A stretch of DNA of 64,000 nt, from assembly GCF_006716745.1 (NCBI RefSeq), contig NZ_VFPP01000001.1:7637386-7701385 (forward strand). Reading direction: 5' to 3'. Numbering within the stretch: the stretch's first letter is position 1; every line of letters begins with the position of its first letter. Position numbers and translations under genes: made by a program. This document shows positions 1-8,421 of this stretch, one piece after another. Source of the stretch: Saccharothrix saharensis. GTDB lineage: Bacteria > Actinomycetota > Actinomycetes > Mycobacteriales > Pseudonocardiaceae. Under the pieces are notes generated by a model. The model ran no database searches, was not told where the DNA came from, and saw only the letters and a program-made list of their open reading frames with translations.

Positions 1-1
1 G

Positions 2-1177
2 GCCGACGTGACCGGCCGCCGGTTCGTCGAGACGGCCCACCGGGGCCGGATCGGGATCCGCCCCGAGCAGGCCGCGTCGGCGCTGGAGGTGATGAGCCGC
101 TTCGCCATCGACCCGCACCACCTGCTGTACCTGCCGCCGACGATGGCGCCGACGGCGACCTCGCAGCGGCCGGACGTGCTGGAGCACCCGGAGGACGCCT
201 TCGCGGAGTACCGCGACGCCGGTGTGCGCGAGGTGGTCTGCGAGGAGAAGCACATGGGGTCGCGTGCGGTGGTCCTGGTGCGCCGGGACGGGGGAGGGGT
301 GATCCACACGCGCACCGGTCGTGCGTTCTTCGACCCGCCGACGGGGGACGAACTGCTGGCACGGGTGCGCGCGGAGGTGACGCGGGCGGGGCTGTGGGAC
401 GAGCTCGACACCGACTGGCTGCTGTTCGACGCCGAGCTGCTGCCGTGGAACGCGAAGGCGTCCGGGCTGATCAAGGAGCAGTACGCCTCGGTCGGTGCGG
501 CGGCGACGGGCGCGCTCGGCGTGGCGGTGGACGTGCTCGCGCGGACCGCCGCACGGGGCATCGACGTCGGCGAGCTGCTTTCGCGCACGCGGGGCAGGCT
601 GGCCAACGCCACCGGTTACCGCGACGCCTACCGGCGGTACGTGCGGCCGACCGACGGCCTGGCCGGTGTCACGCTCGCGCCGTTCCAGCTGCTCGCCGCG
701 CGCGGCCGCACGTTCCACGACCGCGACCACCTGTGGCACCTGGACGTGCTGGGCCGCCTGGGCGGCGAGACGTTCACGCCCACCCGGCGGCTGGTCGTGG
801 ACACGGCGGACGCCGAGCAGGTCACCGCGGGCATCCGCTGGTGGGAGGACCTGACCGCGGCGGGTGGCGAGGGCATGGTGGTCAAGCCGCTGGCGAACCT
901 GGTCCGCGGCGACCGGGGGCTGGTGCAGCCGGGGGTGAAGGTGCGCGGGCGCGAGTACCTGCGGATCATCTACGGCCCGGACTACACCGAGCCGGAGAAC
1001 CTCGAACGGCTGCGCAAGCGTGCCCTGGGCGCGAAGCGGGCGCTCGCGATCCGCGAGTACGCGCTGGGTCTGGAGGCGTTGGAACGGGTGGCTCGCGATG
1101 AGCCGTTGTGGCGCGTGCACGAGTGCGTGTTCGCGGTGCTGGCACTGGAGTCGGAGCCGGTGGACCCCCGGCTCTGA
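2..1177 (+). CDS. pnkp: Polynucleotide kinase-phosphatase, C-terminal (ligase) part; 5' end outside window
   Basis: This is the C-terminal part of bacterial Pnkp, the end-healing and adenylyltransferase enzyme that repairs cleaved RNA such as tRNA, normally with the 2'-O-methyltransferase Hen1. The frame is open to the left edge, so the kinase and phosphatase domains (full proteins are about 850 residues) lie upstream. The first visible residues fit the end of the phosphatase domain. The nucleotidyltransferase motif EEKHMGSR follows, with the candidate adenylated lysine at residue 81 counted from the GTG at position 8. Further on, GGEGMVVKP fits ligase motif IV/V. The stop lies 3 nt from the stop of the convergent next gene. 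Domain assignment is confident; whether hen1 is adjacent cannot be seen here. Confidence 0.9.
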   Translation, partial: ADVTGRRFVETAHRGRIGIRPEQAASALEVMSRFAIDPHHLLYLPPTMAPTATSQRPDVLEHPEDAFAEYRDAGVREVVCEEKHMGSRAVVLVRRDGGGVIHTRTGRAFFDPPTGDELLARVRAEVTRAGLWDELDTDWLLFDAELLPWNAKASGLIKEQYASVGAAATGALGVAVDVLARTAARGIDVGELLSRTRGRLANATGYRDAYRRYVRPTDGLAGVTLAPFQLLAARGRTFHDRDHLWHLDVLGRLGGETFTPTRRLVVDTADAEQVTAGIRWWEDLTAAGGEGMVVKPLANLVRGDRGLVQPGVKVRGREYLRIIYGPDYTEPENLERLRKRALGAKRALAIREYALGLEALERVARDEPLWRVHECVFAVLALESEPVDPRL

Positions 1178-1180
1178 GCG

Positions 1181-1807
1181 TCACGGGGCGCTGGGCAGTC
1201 GCGTGCGGCCGCCCGGCGCCCGGTCGCGCCCGCGGACCGCGCGCACGACCGGGTACGACACCGCCACCACCAGGGACACCGCCGGCAGCGGCACGCCCAG
1301 CAGGGACTGGCCGAGCGCGTAGTCCGCCGCGGGCACGGCCAGGCACAGCGCGAAGGCCCACGGCGGCGCGGTCTTCGGCTTGGCGGGTGGGGCCCACGGC
1401 GTCCGCTTGAACGGCTTGGCCACCGAGAACCACACCTGGCAGGCCAGGGCCGACGCCATCAGCAGGGCGCCGACCCGCATGAGCGTCGGCGAGCCGTCCG
1501 GGTGCAGGTTCGGGCTGAGCACGAAGATCCCGACGTACAGCTGGCTGACCGTGATCACGGCCTTCGCGAGCACCCACCAGTGCCGGGAGTAGCCCCACGC
1601 GGTGAGCCCGGACAGCATGAACCCGGTGAACGCCGACGTGGTGGCCATGAACTGGAGCACCTGCACGTCGAGCAGCAGCGCCACCTCGAACGCCGACCGG
1701 TCCGGCCCGGCCAACGCGTGGTTCACCACCACGAACAACGCCAACGCCATGAACATCCACCCCGTGGACGACACGACGTGCGCCCAGACCAGCAACTTCC
1801 GGTTCAC
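1181..1807 (-). CDS. Small multi-pass membrane protein of unknown function
   Basis: A protein of about 208 residues with roughly five to six hydrophobic segments and a basic, probably cytoplasmic tail (DRAPGGRTR). The start is chosen at the GTG at 1807, because a GGAGG lies 7 nt before it; an in-frame GTG six bases upstream (1813) sits only 1 nt from the same GGAGG and is too close. The sequence begins MNRKLLVWAHVVSSTGW. It resembles uncharacterised integral membrane proteins of actinomycetes (DUF2269-like size and layout), but I do not recognise a definite family. Transcription would start within or just upstream of the 44-bp palindrome at 1815-1858, so repression by a dimeric regulator is likely. 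Confidence 0.7.
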   Translation of the reverse strand: MNRKLLVWAHVVSSTGWMFMALALFVVVNHALAGPDRSAFEVALLLDVQVLQFMATTSAFTGFMLSGLTAWGYSRHWWVLAKAVITVSQLYVGIFVLSPNLHPDGSPTLMRVGALLMASALACQVWFSVAKPFKRTPWAPPAKPKTAPPWAFALCLAVPAADYALGQSLLGVPLPAVSLVVAVSYPVVRAVRGRDRAPGGRTRLPSAP

Positions 1808-1814
1808 GAGCACC

Positions 1815-1858
1815 CTCCACTAGTAGCCGCACTACGTATAGTACGGCTACTAGTGGAG
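1815..1858. promoter_or_regulatory. 44-bp near-perfect palindrome, candidate operator
   Basis: Two perfect 15-bp arms (1815-1829, CTCCACTAGTAGCCG, and its complement at 1844-1858) flank a 14-nt centre that is itself nearly palindromic (ACTA-CGTA-TAGT). Only two base-pair mismatches occur before the central TATA-rich core, which contains a -10-like TACTAT on the minus strand. It begins 7 nt after the stop of the upstream minus-strand gene and overlaps the ribosome binding site of the next gene. It could be a TetR- or MarR-type operator over a promoter, or a terminator, or both. Confidence 0.6.
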
Positions 1859-1865
1859 TGGTGGC

Positions 1866-4109
1866 TCAGACGCGGCAGGGGCTGCCGCCGGGCTCGGTCG
1901 GCTCGATGTTGGCCTTCGCCTCACCGAGGACCACGTCGGTCAGCGCCGTGTCCAGGGCGAACGCCCGCTGCACCACGCTGGTCGACGTCGTCGTGGTGCT
2001 GTTGAGCTGCAACGAGCCGATCACCAGCGGGATGGTCAGCGGCGCGCTGCCCACGGCCACCGCGACCCCGTTGATCCGCAGGCTCGCGATCTGCGACGAC
2101 CCCGTGAACACCGGGTCCAGGTTCGCGTCGCACGTCACCGACGCGGTCGCCTGGATCACGCCCACCTCGATGGTGACCAGCAGGCTGCTGATCCGGGTGT
2201 AGTCGACCCGCGCGGTGGACACCGCGCCGTCACCGGGCGCCGGTGGCAGGGCGAGGAGGTCGTCCGGCGTCTGGTTCGTGCTCGCGGTCAGCGCGTTGGC
2301 CCGGACGGTCAGGATGCCCGCCGACAGGTTGACGTTCGCCACGTTCGCGGCGTCGTCGACGCACGGCACGTCCGGCGGGTTGGCCCGCGCCACGACGATC
2401 CCGGCCAGGTTCAGCGCGGTCGCCTGGCAGGAGAACACGCCGGTCCGCTCGGAGGTCCTGATCCGCAGGTCGGACAGGACCGGGCTGTCGCCGGACGGGC
2501 TGGCCGCCAACGTCGCCCGCACCTCGATGTACCGGCCCACCCGGGCGAACTCCACCCCGTTGGACACCGGCGTGAACGTCTCGCCGGCCAGTCCCGCCTC
2601 GGTGTCGGACGTGCGCGCCTCGACCGTGATCGAGGTGCCCGGCGGGACGCTGCCCTGCGCCTCGGTGTTCCAGGTGACGGTGCCCCACGTCTGACCCGCG
2701 ACGCCACCGTCCTGCACCACCGACCACGTGCCGATCGGCGCGGTGATCTCACCGAGCACGGACCCGGTCATGTCGCTGTAGTTGTACGGCCCCGCGCCCG
2801 CGCCCAGGTCGACGGTCAGGTCGACCGCGCCGACGGTGAACCCGCCGCCGCCGACCGGACCGGCGTCCGGGTCGATGCGCTGGGCGTTGTTGGAGTTGAT
2901 GTTGGCGACCCAGACCTTGCCGTTGGTGTCCACCGCGACACCGGTCGGGCCGTTGCCGCCGGGCAGGACCACGTTGCCGACGAACGTGCCGTCGGTGCGC
3001 AGGTGGCCGACCGTGTTGGTGCCGTTGTCGAGCGCGTGGGCGACCCAGACGTTGCCTTCCATGTCGACCGCGACGCCCTGCGCGCGCGGGTGGCCGTGCG
3101 GGAACGTGCCGAGCACGGTGCCCGCCGGGTCCATCTTGACGGTGTTGCCGGAGTTGACCTGGGTGTGCCAGATCTCGCCGGTCACCGGGTCCATGCCCAG
3201 GCCGTAGTCGCCGTGCGAGGTGTCCAGGCAGGCACCCGTGCCGGTGCCCGGCTCGTACCGCAGCAGGTTGGTGCCGTACCGGGCGGACCACAGCGTGCCC
3301 GCCTTGTCGACCAGGCCGCCGTAGCCGCCGCAGCCGAAGCTGACCGGCGCGGTCAGCGGCGTGCCGTCCACGCCGGAGATCTTCTGGTGCTGGGTGTTCG
3401 AGCCGCCGGTCCAGAGGTCGTTGTTGGCGTCCACGGCCACCGTGCGGGTGTTGGTTCCCGCGACCCGACTGTAGGTGATCAGGCACTCGTCGGCCGCGGT
3501 GGTGACGCCGCCGTCGGAGTCCGCGCCGCCCGCGTTCGTCCACGGCCGGATGTCGGTCAGCCCGCGGGAGGTGGCGATCAGGCCGTCGCCGTCGCGGTCG
3601 ACGCAGGTGTTGTAGCCGAACGGGCCCTTCAGGTAGTCGCCGTCCGGGTTGGCGGTGCCGTCGGCGTTCGACCGGGTGCCGCCCCGGATCACGCCGACCC
3701 GGGTGACCGAGCCCCGGCCGCCGCCGGCCTCGTTCCGGTTCGACAGCCACGTGTTGCCGAGCTTGTCGACGGTGGTGCGGGAGGGGTTGCGGCCCTGGCC
3801 GTCCGGCGCGGACAGCCACTCGCCGACGATCTCGCCGGTGTTGACGTCGATGCGGATCATCGTGCCGCGCGCGGACGCGGCGACGTTGACGTACGGGAAG
3901 AACACGGTCTGGCGGTTGAGCTGGAGCTGGTCGTTGTCCGGCGCGTCGTGGTTGACGTCCTGGAGCACGCCCTGGTCGAAGTCCGCGTCCAGCGTGTAGA
4001 GCACGTCCTCCCCGGGAACGGGGGCGGCGAGAGCCGTCGGCGCGCCGGCGAGGGGGAGCAGGAGCGCGCCGGCAGCGGCGAGCGCCAGAGATCTTCGCGG
4101 GTGACGCAT
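1866..4109 (-). CDS. Secreted beta-propeller (NHL/Vgb-like) protein with C-terminal choice-of-anchor P-like domain
   Basis: A secreted protein of 747 residues. The ATG at 4109 is chosen because it begins a clean Sec signal peptide (MRHPRRSLALAAAGALL, cleavage near ALA-AP at residue 28); an in-frame extension upstream has none. Residues about 35-470 form repeated propeller blades of the virginiamycin-B-lyase/NHL kind (for example VAVDMEGNVWVAH and VAVDTNGKVWVAN), and there is a calcium-like DRDGDG stretch. A central beta-sandwich follows. The last 200 residues (FSCQATALNL ... ASLRINGVAV ... GSLQLN) fit the choice-of-anchor P pattern of actinobacterial surface proteins. The role is unknown: no lyase active site could be confirmed, and a structural or binding role is equally possible. 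Confidence 0.75.
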   Translation of the reverse strand: MRHPRRSLALAAAGALLLPLAGAPTALAAPVPGEDVLYTLDADFDQGVLQDVNHDAPDNDQLQLNRQTVFFPYVNVAASARGTMIRIDVNTGEIVGEWLSAPDGQGRNPSRTTVDKLGNTWLSNRNEAGGGRGSVTRVGVIRGGTRSNADGTANPDGDYLKGPFGYNTCVDRDGDGLIATSRGLTDIRPWTNAGGADSDGGVTTAADECLITYSRVAGTNTRTVAVDANNDLWTGGSNTQHQKISGVDGTPLTAPVSFGCGGYGGLVDKAGTLWSARYGTNLLRYEPGTGTGACLDTSHGDYGLGMDPVTGEIWHTQVNSGNTVKMDPAGTVLGTFPHGHPRAQGVAVDMEGNVWVAHALDNGTNTVGHLRTDGTFVGNVVLPGGNGPTGVAVDTNGKVWVANINSNNAQRIDPDAGPVGGGGFTVGAVDLTVDLGAGAGPYNYSDMTGSVLGEITAPIGTWSVVQDGGVAGQTWGTVTWNTEAQGSVPPGTSITVEARTSDTEAGLAGETFTPVSNGVEFARVGRYIEVRATLAASPSGDSPVLSDLRIRTSERTGVFSCQATALNLAGIVVARANPPDVPCVDDAANVANVNLSAGILTVRANALTASTNQTPDDLLALPPAPGDGAVSTARVDYTRISSLLVTIEVGVIQATASVTCDANLDPVFTGSSQIASLRINGVAVAVGSAPLTIPLVIGSLQLNSTTTTSTSVVQRAFALDTALTDVVLGEAKANIEPTEPGGSPCRV

Positions 4110-4539
4110 GGATCTGCCCTTCTTGGTGGGGTTCCGCAGGTATTCGGGCATTTCCGTCACGTGACAACCGGGTGTCGGGAGCCGGTCGGAACGCGTTACC
4201 GGCCCGGGAAAGGTGAGTAGACAATTAGGCAAAAATCGGGTGCAACTTTCACTCGCTGCCGAGGGGAGTTCGTTCGGACGGTCCAGCGGAGCGATCCGCT
4301 CGGTGACTGTCGACGTTGCTCCGTACGTCGAACGGCCCAGTCCATGGGCTGATCCGGGCCGATCCGGAAGCGGTGACCGTTAACCGCCCGGACATTTCCG
4401 GGTCACCCGGATTTCGTGCTGTCGGTCGGCTGGGTCGCAGTCCGCGCCGGTTGCTTGACAAACGCGCGCGGCGTCCCGAATCCTCCGCTCGTCGGCCCGT
4501 TTTGGTCGTCCGCGAATAAACCCCCGAGGAAGGTTCGAC
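4110..4539. other. Divergent intergenic region (430 bp)
   Basis: This region separates the secreted propeller gene (minus) from the ABC importer operon (plus) and must hold both promoters. A consensus -35 hexamer TTGACA is at 4455-4460 on the plus strand; the sequence 17 nt on (GAATCC) is only a weak -10. A small hairpin with a GCGA tetraloop (AGCGGA/TCCGCT, 4285-4300) is the only other structure seen. A ribosome binding site GAGGAAGG precedes the GTG at 4540. No coding sequence is convincing here. Confidence 0.5.
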
Positions 4540-5670
4540 GTGAACCACACCCGAGTCCTGCGGTCGGTGGTCGTCGGCGTCACCGCGTTGGCGTTGATCA
4601 CCGCGTGCGGCACGCCGCCGCCCAAGGACGGCGCCGCGAACGGCACCGCCGCCGCCACCGCGAAGTCCGCCGCCGACTTCGGCGGGCTGGACAAGCTGGT
4701 CGAGGCCGCGAAGGGGGAGGGCAGGCTGAACGTCATCGCCCTGCCCCCGGACTGGGCCAACTACGGTGAGCTGATCGAGGCGTTCGAGGCGAAGTACGGC
4801 ATCGAGGTCGACTCCGCGCAGCCCGACGCGTCCAGCCAGGACGAGATCAACGCGGCCAAGCAGCTCAAGGGTGGCGACCGCGCGCCGGACGTGTTCGACC
4901 TCGGCCTCACCGTGGCGCTGGCCAACACCGACGTGTTCGCGCCCTACCAGGTGCGGACGTGGGCCGACATCCCCGACGAGCTCAAGGAGCCGTCCGGGCT
5001 GTACTACGGCGACTACGGCGGCTTCATGTCCATCGGCTACGACGCCGCCAAGGTGCCCGCGCCGACCGCGGTCAAGGACCTGCTCAAGCCCGAGTACCAG
5101 GGCAAGGTCGCGCTCAACGGCGACCCGACCCAGGCGGGCGCGGCGTTCTCCGGCGTGGTCATGGCCGCGCTGGGCAACGGCGGCTCGGCCGACGACATCG
5201 CACCCGGCGTGGAGTTCTTCAAGCAGCTCAAGGCCGCGGGCAACTTCCTGCCGGTCGACCCGTCGCCCGCGACCGTCGAGTCCGGCCAGACACCCGTCGT
5301 GATCGACTGGGACTACACCAACGCCGCGCAGACCGCGAAGCTCGCGGGCAAGGTCGACTGGAAGGTCGTCGTCCCGGCCGAGGCGCAGGTAGGCGGTTAC
5401 TACAACCAGGCGATCAACAAGGACGCGCCGCACCCGGCCGCCGCGCGCCTGTGGCAGGAGTTCCTGTACTCCGACGAGGGCCAGAACCTCTACCTCAAGG
5501 GCCTGTCGCGCCCGGTCCGGATGGACGCGATGACCAAGTCCGGCACGGTCGACGCGGCCGCGGCGGCGAAGCTGCCGAAGACGTCGGGCGAGCAGGTGTT
5601 CCCCACCCAGGAGCAGTCGGACAAGGCCAAGCAGGTGCTGGCCGCCACGTGGGCGCAGGCGGTGGGCTGA
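4540..5670 (+). CDS. ABC importer substrate-binding lipoprotein (iron/polyamine/phosphonate type)
   Basis: The extracellular solute-binding lipoprotein of a complete importer. It is 376 residues long with a GTG start 9 nt after GAGGAAGG. A lipoprotein signal ends in LITAC with the modified cysteine at residue 23, followed by a flexible linker and a family 1 binding fold (ADDIAPGVEFFKQL, DPSPATVESGQTPVVIDWDY). The two-permease, one-ATPase layout downstream is that of the Fe3+, spermidine/putrescine, thiamine and 2-aminoethylphosphonate group. The sequence (LKPEYQGKVAL) is closest in style to AfuA/phosphonate-binding proteins. The substrate cannot be settled from sequence alone, and no regulator or metabolic enzyme for one of these compounds is adjacent. 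Confidence 0.85.
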   Translation: MNHTRVLRSVVVGVTALALITACGTPPPKDGAANGTAAATAKSAADFGGLDKLVEAAKGEGRLNVIALPPDWANYGELIEAFEAKYGIEVDSAQPDASSQDEINAAKQLKGGDRAPDVFDLGLTVALANTDVFAPYQVRTWADIPDELKEPSGLYYGDYGGFMSIGYDAAKVPAPTAVKDLLKPEYQGKVALNGDPTQAGAAFSGVVMAALGNGGSADDIAPGVEFFKQLKAAGNFLPVDPSPATVESGQTPVVIDWDYTNAAQTAKLAGKVDWKVVVPAEAQVGGYYNQAINKDAPHPAAARLWQEFLYSDEGQNLYLKGLSRPVRMDAMTKSGTVDAAAAAKLPKTSGEQVFPTQEQSDKAKQVLAATWAQAVG

Positions 5671-5673
5671 CCG

Positions 5674-6585
5674 GTGGTCGCACCCGTCACGACCGGGGTC
5701 GGGAGGGCCGACCGCGCCGCTCCGGGCCCCGGTCCCGGCCGCAGCCGCGTGGCGTGGCTCGTCGTGGTGCCCTTCCTGGCCTACGTCGGCACGTTCCTGG
5801 TGTACCCGACGGTGTCGGTGCTGGCCGGCGCGTTCCAGGACGCCGACGGCGGGTTCACGCCCACCAACCTGGCCGACCTGACCCGCGGTGCGTACCTGCG
5901 GGCGTTCCTGCGCAGCATCGAGCTGTCCGCGATCACCGCCCTGCTGGGCGCGGTGCTCGGGGCCCTGCTGTCGTGGGCGGTGGCCGGCGGCGCGCCGGAC
6001 GGGCCGCTGCGCCGCGTCGTGGTGGCCGGCGCGGGCGTGCTCGCCCAGTTCGGCGGCGTGCCGCTGGCGTTCGCGTTCCTGGCCACGGTCGGCTTCCAGG
6101 GCTTCGTCACGCGGTTCCTGCGCGACTCGTTCGGCGTGGACCTGTTCGCCGGCGGCGCGTGGCTGTTCGAGCTGCCCGGCCTGACCCTGGTCTACACGTT
6201 CTTCCAGATCCCGCTGATGGTCATCGTGTTCCTGCCCGCGCTCGACGGCCTGCGCCCGCAGTGGCGGGAGGCGGTGGACAGCCTCGGCGGCACGGCGTGG
6301 ACCTACTGGCGGCACGTCGGCGGCCCTGTCCTGCTGCCCGCGTTCCTCGGCGCGGTGCTGCTGCTGTTCGCCAACGCGTTCTCCGCCTACGCCACGGCGG
6401 CGGCGCTGGTGTCGCAGGGCAGCCCGATCGTGCCGTTGCAGATCCGCGGCTTCCTGACCGGCGAGGTGCTGCTGGGCCGGGAGAACCTGGGCAAGGCGCT
6501 CGGCCTGGGCATGGTCGTGGTGGTCGGCGTGGCGATGGGCCTGTACGCGGTGGTGCAGCGGAGGTTCGCCCGATGGCAGCGGTGA
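5674..6585 (+). CDS. ABC importer permease, first subunit (PotB/ThiP-like)
   Basis: A membrane permease of 303 residues with about six helices. It begins 3 nt after the binding-protein stop, with GGTGGG as ribosome binding site. A polar N-terminal tail of about 25 residues precedes the first helix (VAWLVVVPFLAYVGTFLV). The EAA loop that docks on the ATPase is visible as WREAVDSLGGTAWTYWRHV. Its 3' end overlaps the next permease by 13 nt, showing translational coupling. It pairs with the second permease as a heterodimeric channel for the lipoprotein upstream. Confidence 0.88.
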   Translation: MVAPVTTGVGRADRAAPGPGPGRSRVAWLVVVPFLAYVGTFLVYPTVSVLAGAFQDADGGFTPTNLADLTRGAYLRAFLRSIELSAITALLGAVLGALLSWAVAGGAPDGPLRRVVVAGAGVLAQFGGVPLAFAFLATVGFQGFVTRFLRDSFGVDLFAGGAWLFELPGLTLVYTFFQIPLMVIVFLPALDGLRPQWREAVDSLGGTAWTYWRHVGGPVLLPAFLGAVLLLFANAFSAYATAAALVSQGSPIVPLQIRGFLTGEVLLGRENLGKALGLGMVVVVGVAMGLYAVVQRRFARWQR

Positions 6586-7358
6586 GGGCACGGGGTCGCG
6601 TCGTGCGGTTCGTGGTCCTGCTGGTGCTCGGTGCGTTCTTCCTGCTGCCGCTGGTCGCGATGGTGGAGTTCTCCACGCGGGGCGCCGGCGGCACGCGCGG
6701 TCTGGCGTCGTGGGCGGCGATCGCGGACGACCCGGACCTGGTCGAGGCGATCGTGGTGTCGGTGCAGCTCGCGGCCGCCAGTTCCCTGCTCGTGCTGGTG
6801 CTGCTGGTGCCGACGATGACGTGGATCAGGCTGCGGCTGCCCGCGTTGCGGCGGCTGGTGGAGTTCCTGTGCCTGCTGCCGGTGGCGATCCCGGCGATCG
6901 TGCTGGTGGTGGGCATGGCGCCGCTGTACGCGTGGGTGAACTACCTGCTCGGCGACTCGCCGTTGACCCTGGCGTTCGCCTACGCGGTGCTGGTGCTGCC
7001 GTTCGCCTACCGGGCGATCGACGCGGGCCTGTCCGCGATCGACCTGAAGACGTTGGCGGAAGCGGCCCGCGGGCTGGGCGCGTCCTGGGGCACGGTGCTG
7101 CTCCGGGTCGTCGTGCCCAACATCCGGACCGCGCTGATCGGCGCGTCGCTGCTGTCGGTGGCGCTGGTGCTCGGCGAGTTCACCGTCGCGTCGCTGCTGA
7201 ACTTCGACACGCTGCAGGTGCGGGTCAACCTGCTCGGCAAGCGCGACGCGGGCGTGTCGATCGCGGTGTCGCTGATGAGCCTGCTGTTCGCGTTCGCGCT
7301 GCTGTTCCTGCTCTCGTTCATCGGCAGGCGGCGGCGTGCCGCCGTCGGGGAAGGCTGA
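6573..7358 (+). CDS. ABC importer permease, second subunit (PotC-like)
   Basis: A permease of 261 residues starting at the ATG at 6573, behind a GAGG, inside the end of the previous gene. Six hydrophobic segments can be seen, and the EAA loop is well preserved (LAEAARGLGASWGTVLLRVV). The C-terminus is short and basic (GRRRRAAVGEG). The gap to the ATPase gene is 1 nt. It forms the channel heterodimer with the permease at 5674-6585. The assignment of family is firm; the transported compound is unknown. Confidence 0.88.
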   Translation: MAAVRARGRVVRFVVLLVLGAFFLLPLVAMVEFSTRGAGGTRGLASWAAIADDPDLVEAIVVSVQLAAASSLLVLVLLVPTMTWIRLRLPALRRLVEFLCLLPVAIPAIVLVVGMAPLYAWVNYLLGDSPLTLAFAYAVLVLPFAYRAIDAGLSAIDLKTLAEAARGLGASWGTVLLRVVVPNIRTALIGASLLSVALVLGEFTVASLLNFDTLQVRVNLLGKRDAGVSIAVSLMSLLFAFALLFLLSFIGRRRRAAVGEG

Positions 7359-7359
7359 C

Positions 7360-8403
7360 ATGGGGTACCTGCGACTGGACGGGCTGCGCAAGGCGTTCGG
7401 CGGCCAGACCGCGCTCGACGGGCTCGACCTGGACCTCGCCGAGGGCGAGCTGGTCAGCCTGCTCGGCCCCAGCGGCTGCGGCAAGACGACCGCGTTGCGG
7501 ATCGTGGCCGGGTTCGAGACCGCCGACGCCGGGTCCGTGCTGGTGGCCGGCCGTGACATCACGGGCGTGCCCGCGAACAGGCGGGACATGGGCATGGTGT
7601 TCCAGGCTTACAGCCTGTTCCCGAACATGACCGTGACGCAGAACGTGGCGTTCGGCCTGCGGCTGCGCAAGGCGCCGGACCGGGCCGGGCGGGTCGCCGA
7701 GCTGCTGGAGCTGGTCGGGCTCGCCCACCTCGGCAAGCGCTACCCGCACCAGCTGTCCGGCGGTCAGCAGCAACGCGTGGCGCTGGCCCGTGCCCTGGCG
7801 ATCCGGCCGCGGGTGCTGCTGCTGGACGAGCCGCTGTCCGCGCTGGACGCCAAGGTGCGGGTGACCCTGCGTGACGAGATCCGGCGCATCCAGACCGAGC
7901 TGGGCATGACCACGCTGTTCGTCACGCACGACCAGGAGGAGGCGTTGGCGGTCTCCGACCGGGTGGGCGTGATGTCGCACGGCAGGCTGGAGCAGCTGGA
8001 CACCCCCGCGGTCGTGTACCGGGAGCCCGCGTCGGCGTTCGTGGCGCGGTTCGTCGGCGTGACGAACGCCCTGCACGGCGTCGCCGAGGCCGGTGGCGTC
8101 CGGCTGGGCGCGTTCCGGCTGGCCACCGACGCGGCGGACGGGCTGACCGGCGAGGTCGAGGTGATCGTGCGGCCGGAGGACATCGCGATCACGCCACACC
8201 CCGGCCCGGCGGCCGGCGCGTTGACCGGCGCCGTGCTCGCGCAGAGCTTCCTCGGCCCGGTCACCAGGCTGTCCGTGCGGCTCGACGGCGGCGACCAGGT
8301 CCTGCGGGTCGACCAGCCGTCCCACCGGGCGGCCGACTTCCCGCCCGGCACCGCCGTCGCGCTGGACCTCGCGGTCGGCAGGCTCATGGTCGTCGGGGCG
8401 TGA
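7360..8403 (+). CDS. ABC importer ATPase with C-terminal TOBE domain (PotA-like)
   Basis: The ATP-hydrolysing subunit, 347 residues, starting at the ATG at 7360 after GGGGAAGG. Walker A (GPSGCGKTT, 36-44), Q-loop, signature LSGGQQQ (132-138), Walker B (LLLDEP, 153-158) and the switch histidine (VTHD, about 188-191) are all present. About 110 residues after the nucleotide-binding domain form a TOBE region (VEVIVRPEDI), typical of importers of the CUT1/polyamine/iron group. All catalytic residues are intact, so the transporter is expected to be functional. It is the last gene of the operon and ends at a small hairpin. Confidence 0.92.
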   Translation: MGYLRLDGLRKAFGGQTALDGLDLDLAEGELVSLLGPSGCGKTTALRIVAGFETADAGSVLVAGRDITGVPANRRDMGMVFQAYSLFPNMTVTQNVAFGLRLRKAPDRAGRVAELLELVGLAHLGKRYPHQLSGGQQQRVALARALAIRPRVLLLDEPLSALDAKVRVTLRDEIRRIQTELGMTTLFVTHDQEEALAVSDRVGVMSHGRLEQLDTPAVVYREPASAFVARFVGVTNALHGVAEAGGVRLGAFRLATDAADGLTGEVEVIVRPEDIAITPHPGPAAGALTGAVLAQSFLGPVTRLSVRLDGGDQVLRVDQPSHRAADFPPGTAVALDLAVGRLMVVGA

Positions 8404-8421
8404 CGGCGGTGCCGGCCGTCA
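8401..8421. terminator. Short hairpin between convergent genes
   Basis: A 7-bp perfect stem (TGACGGC, 8401-8407, with GCCGTCA, 8415-8421) and a 7-nt loop overlaps both the stop of the importer ATPase gene and the stop of the opposing gene. There is no U-run. It is a plausible but weak bidirectional terminator. Confidence 0.4.

Noticed and set aside
4249-6591. 780-codon open reading frame on the minus strand across the ABC importer genes
   Set aside because: Antisense to the binding-protein and permease genes, with Gln/Arg/His-rich composition and no motifs.
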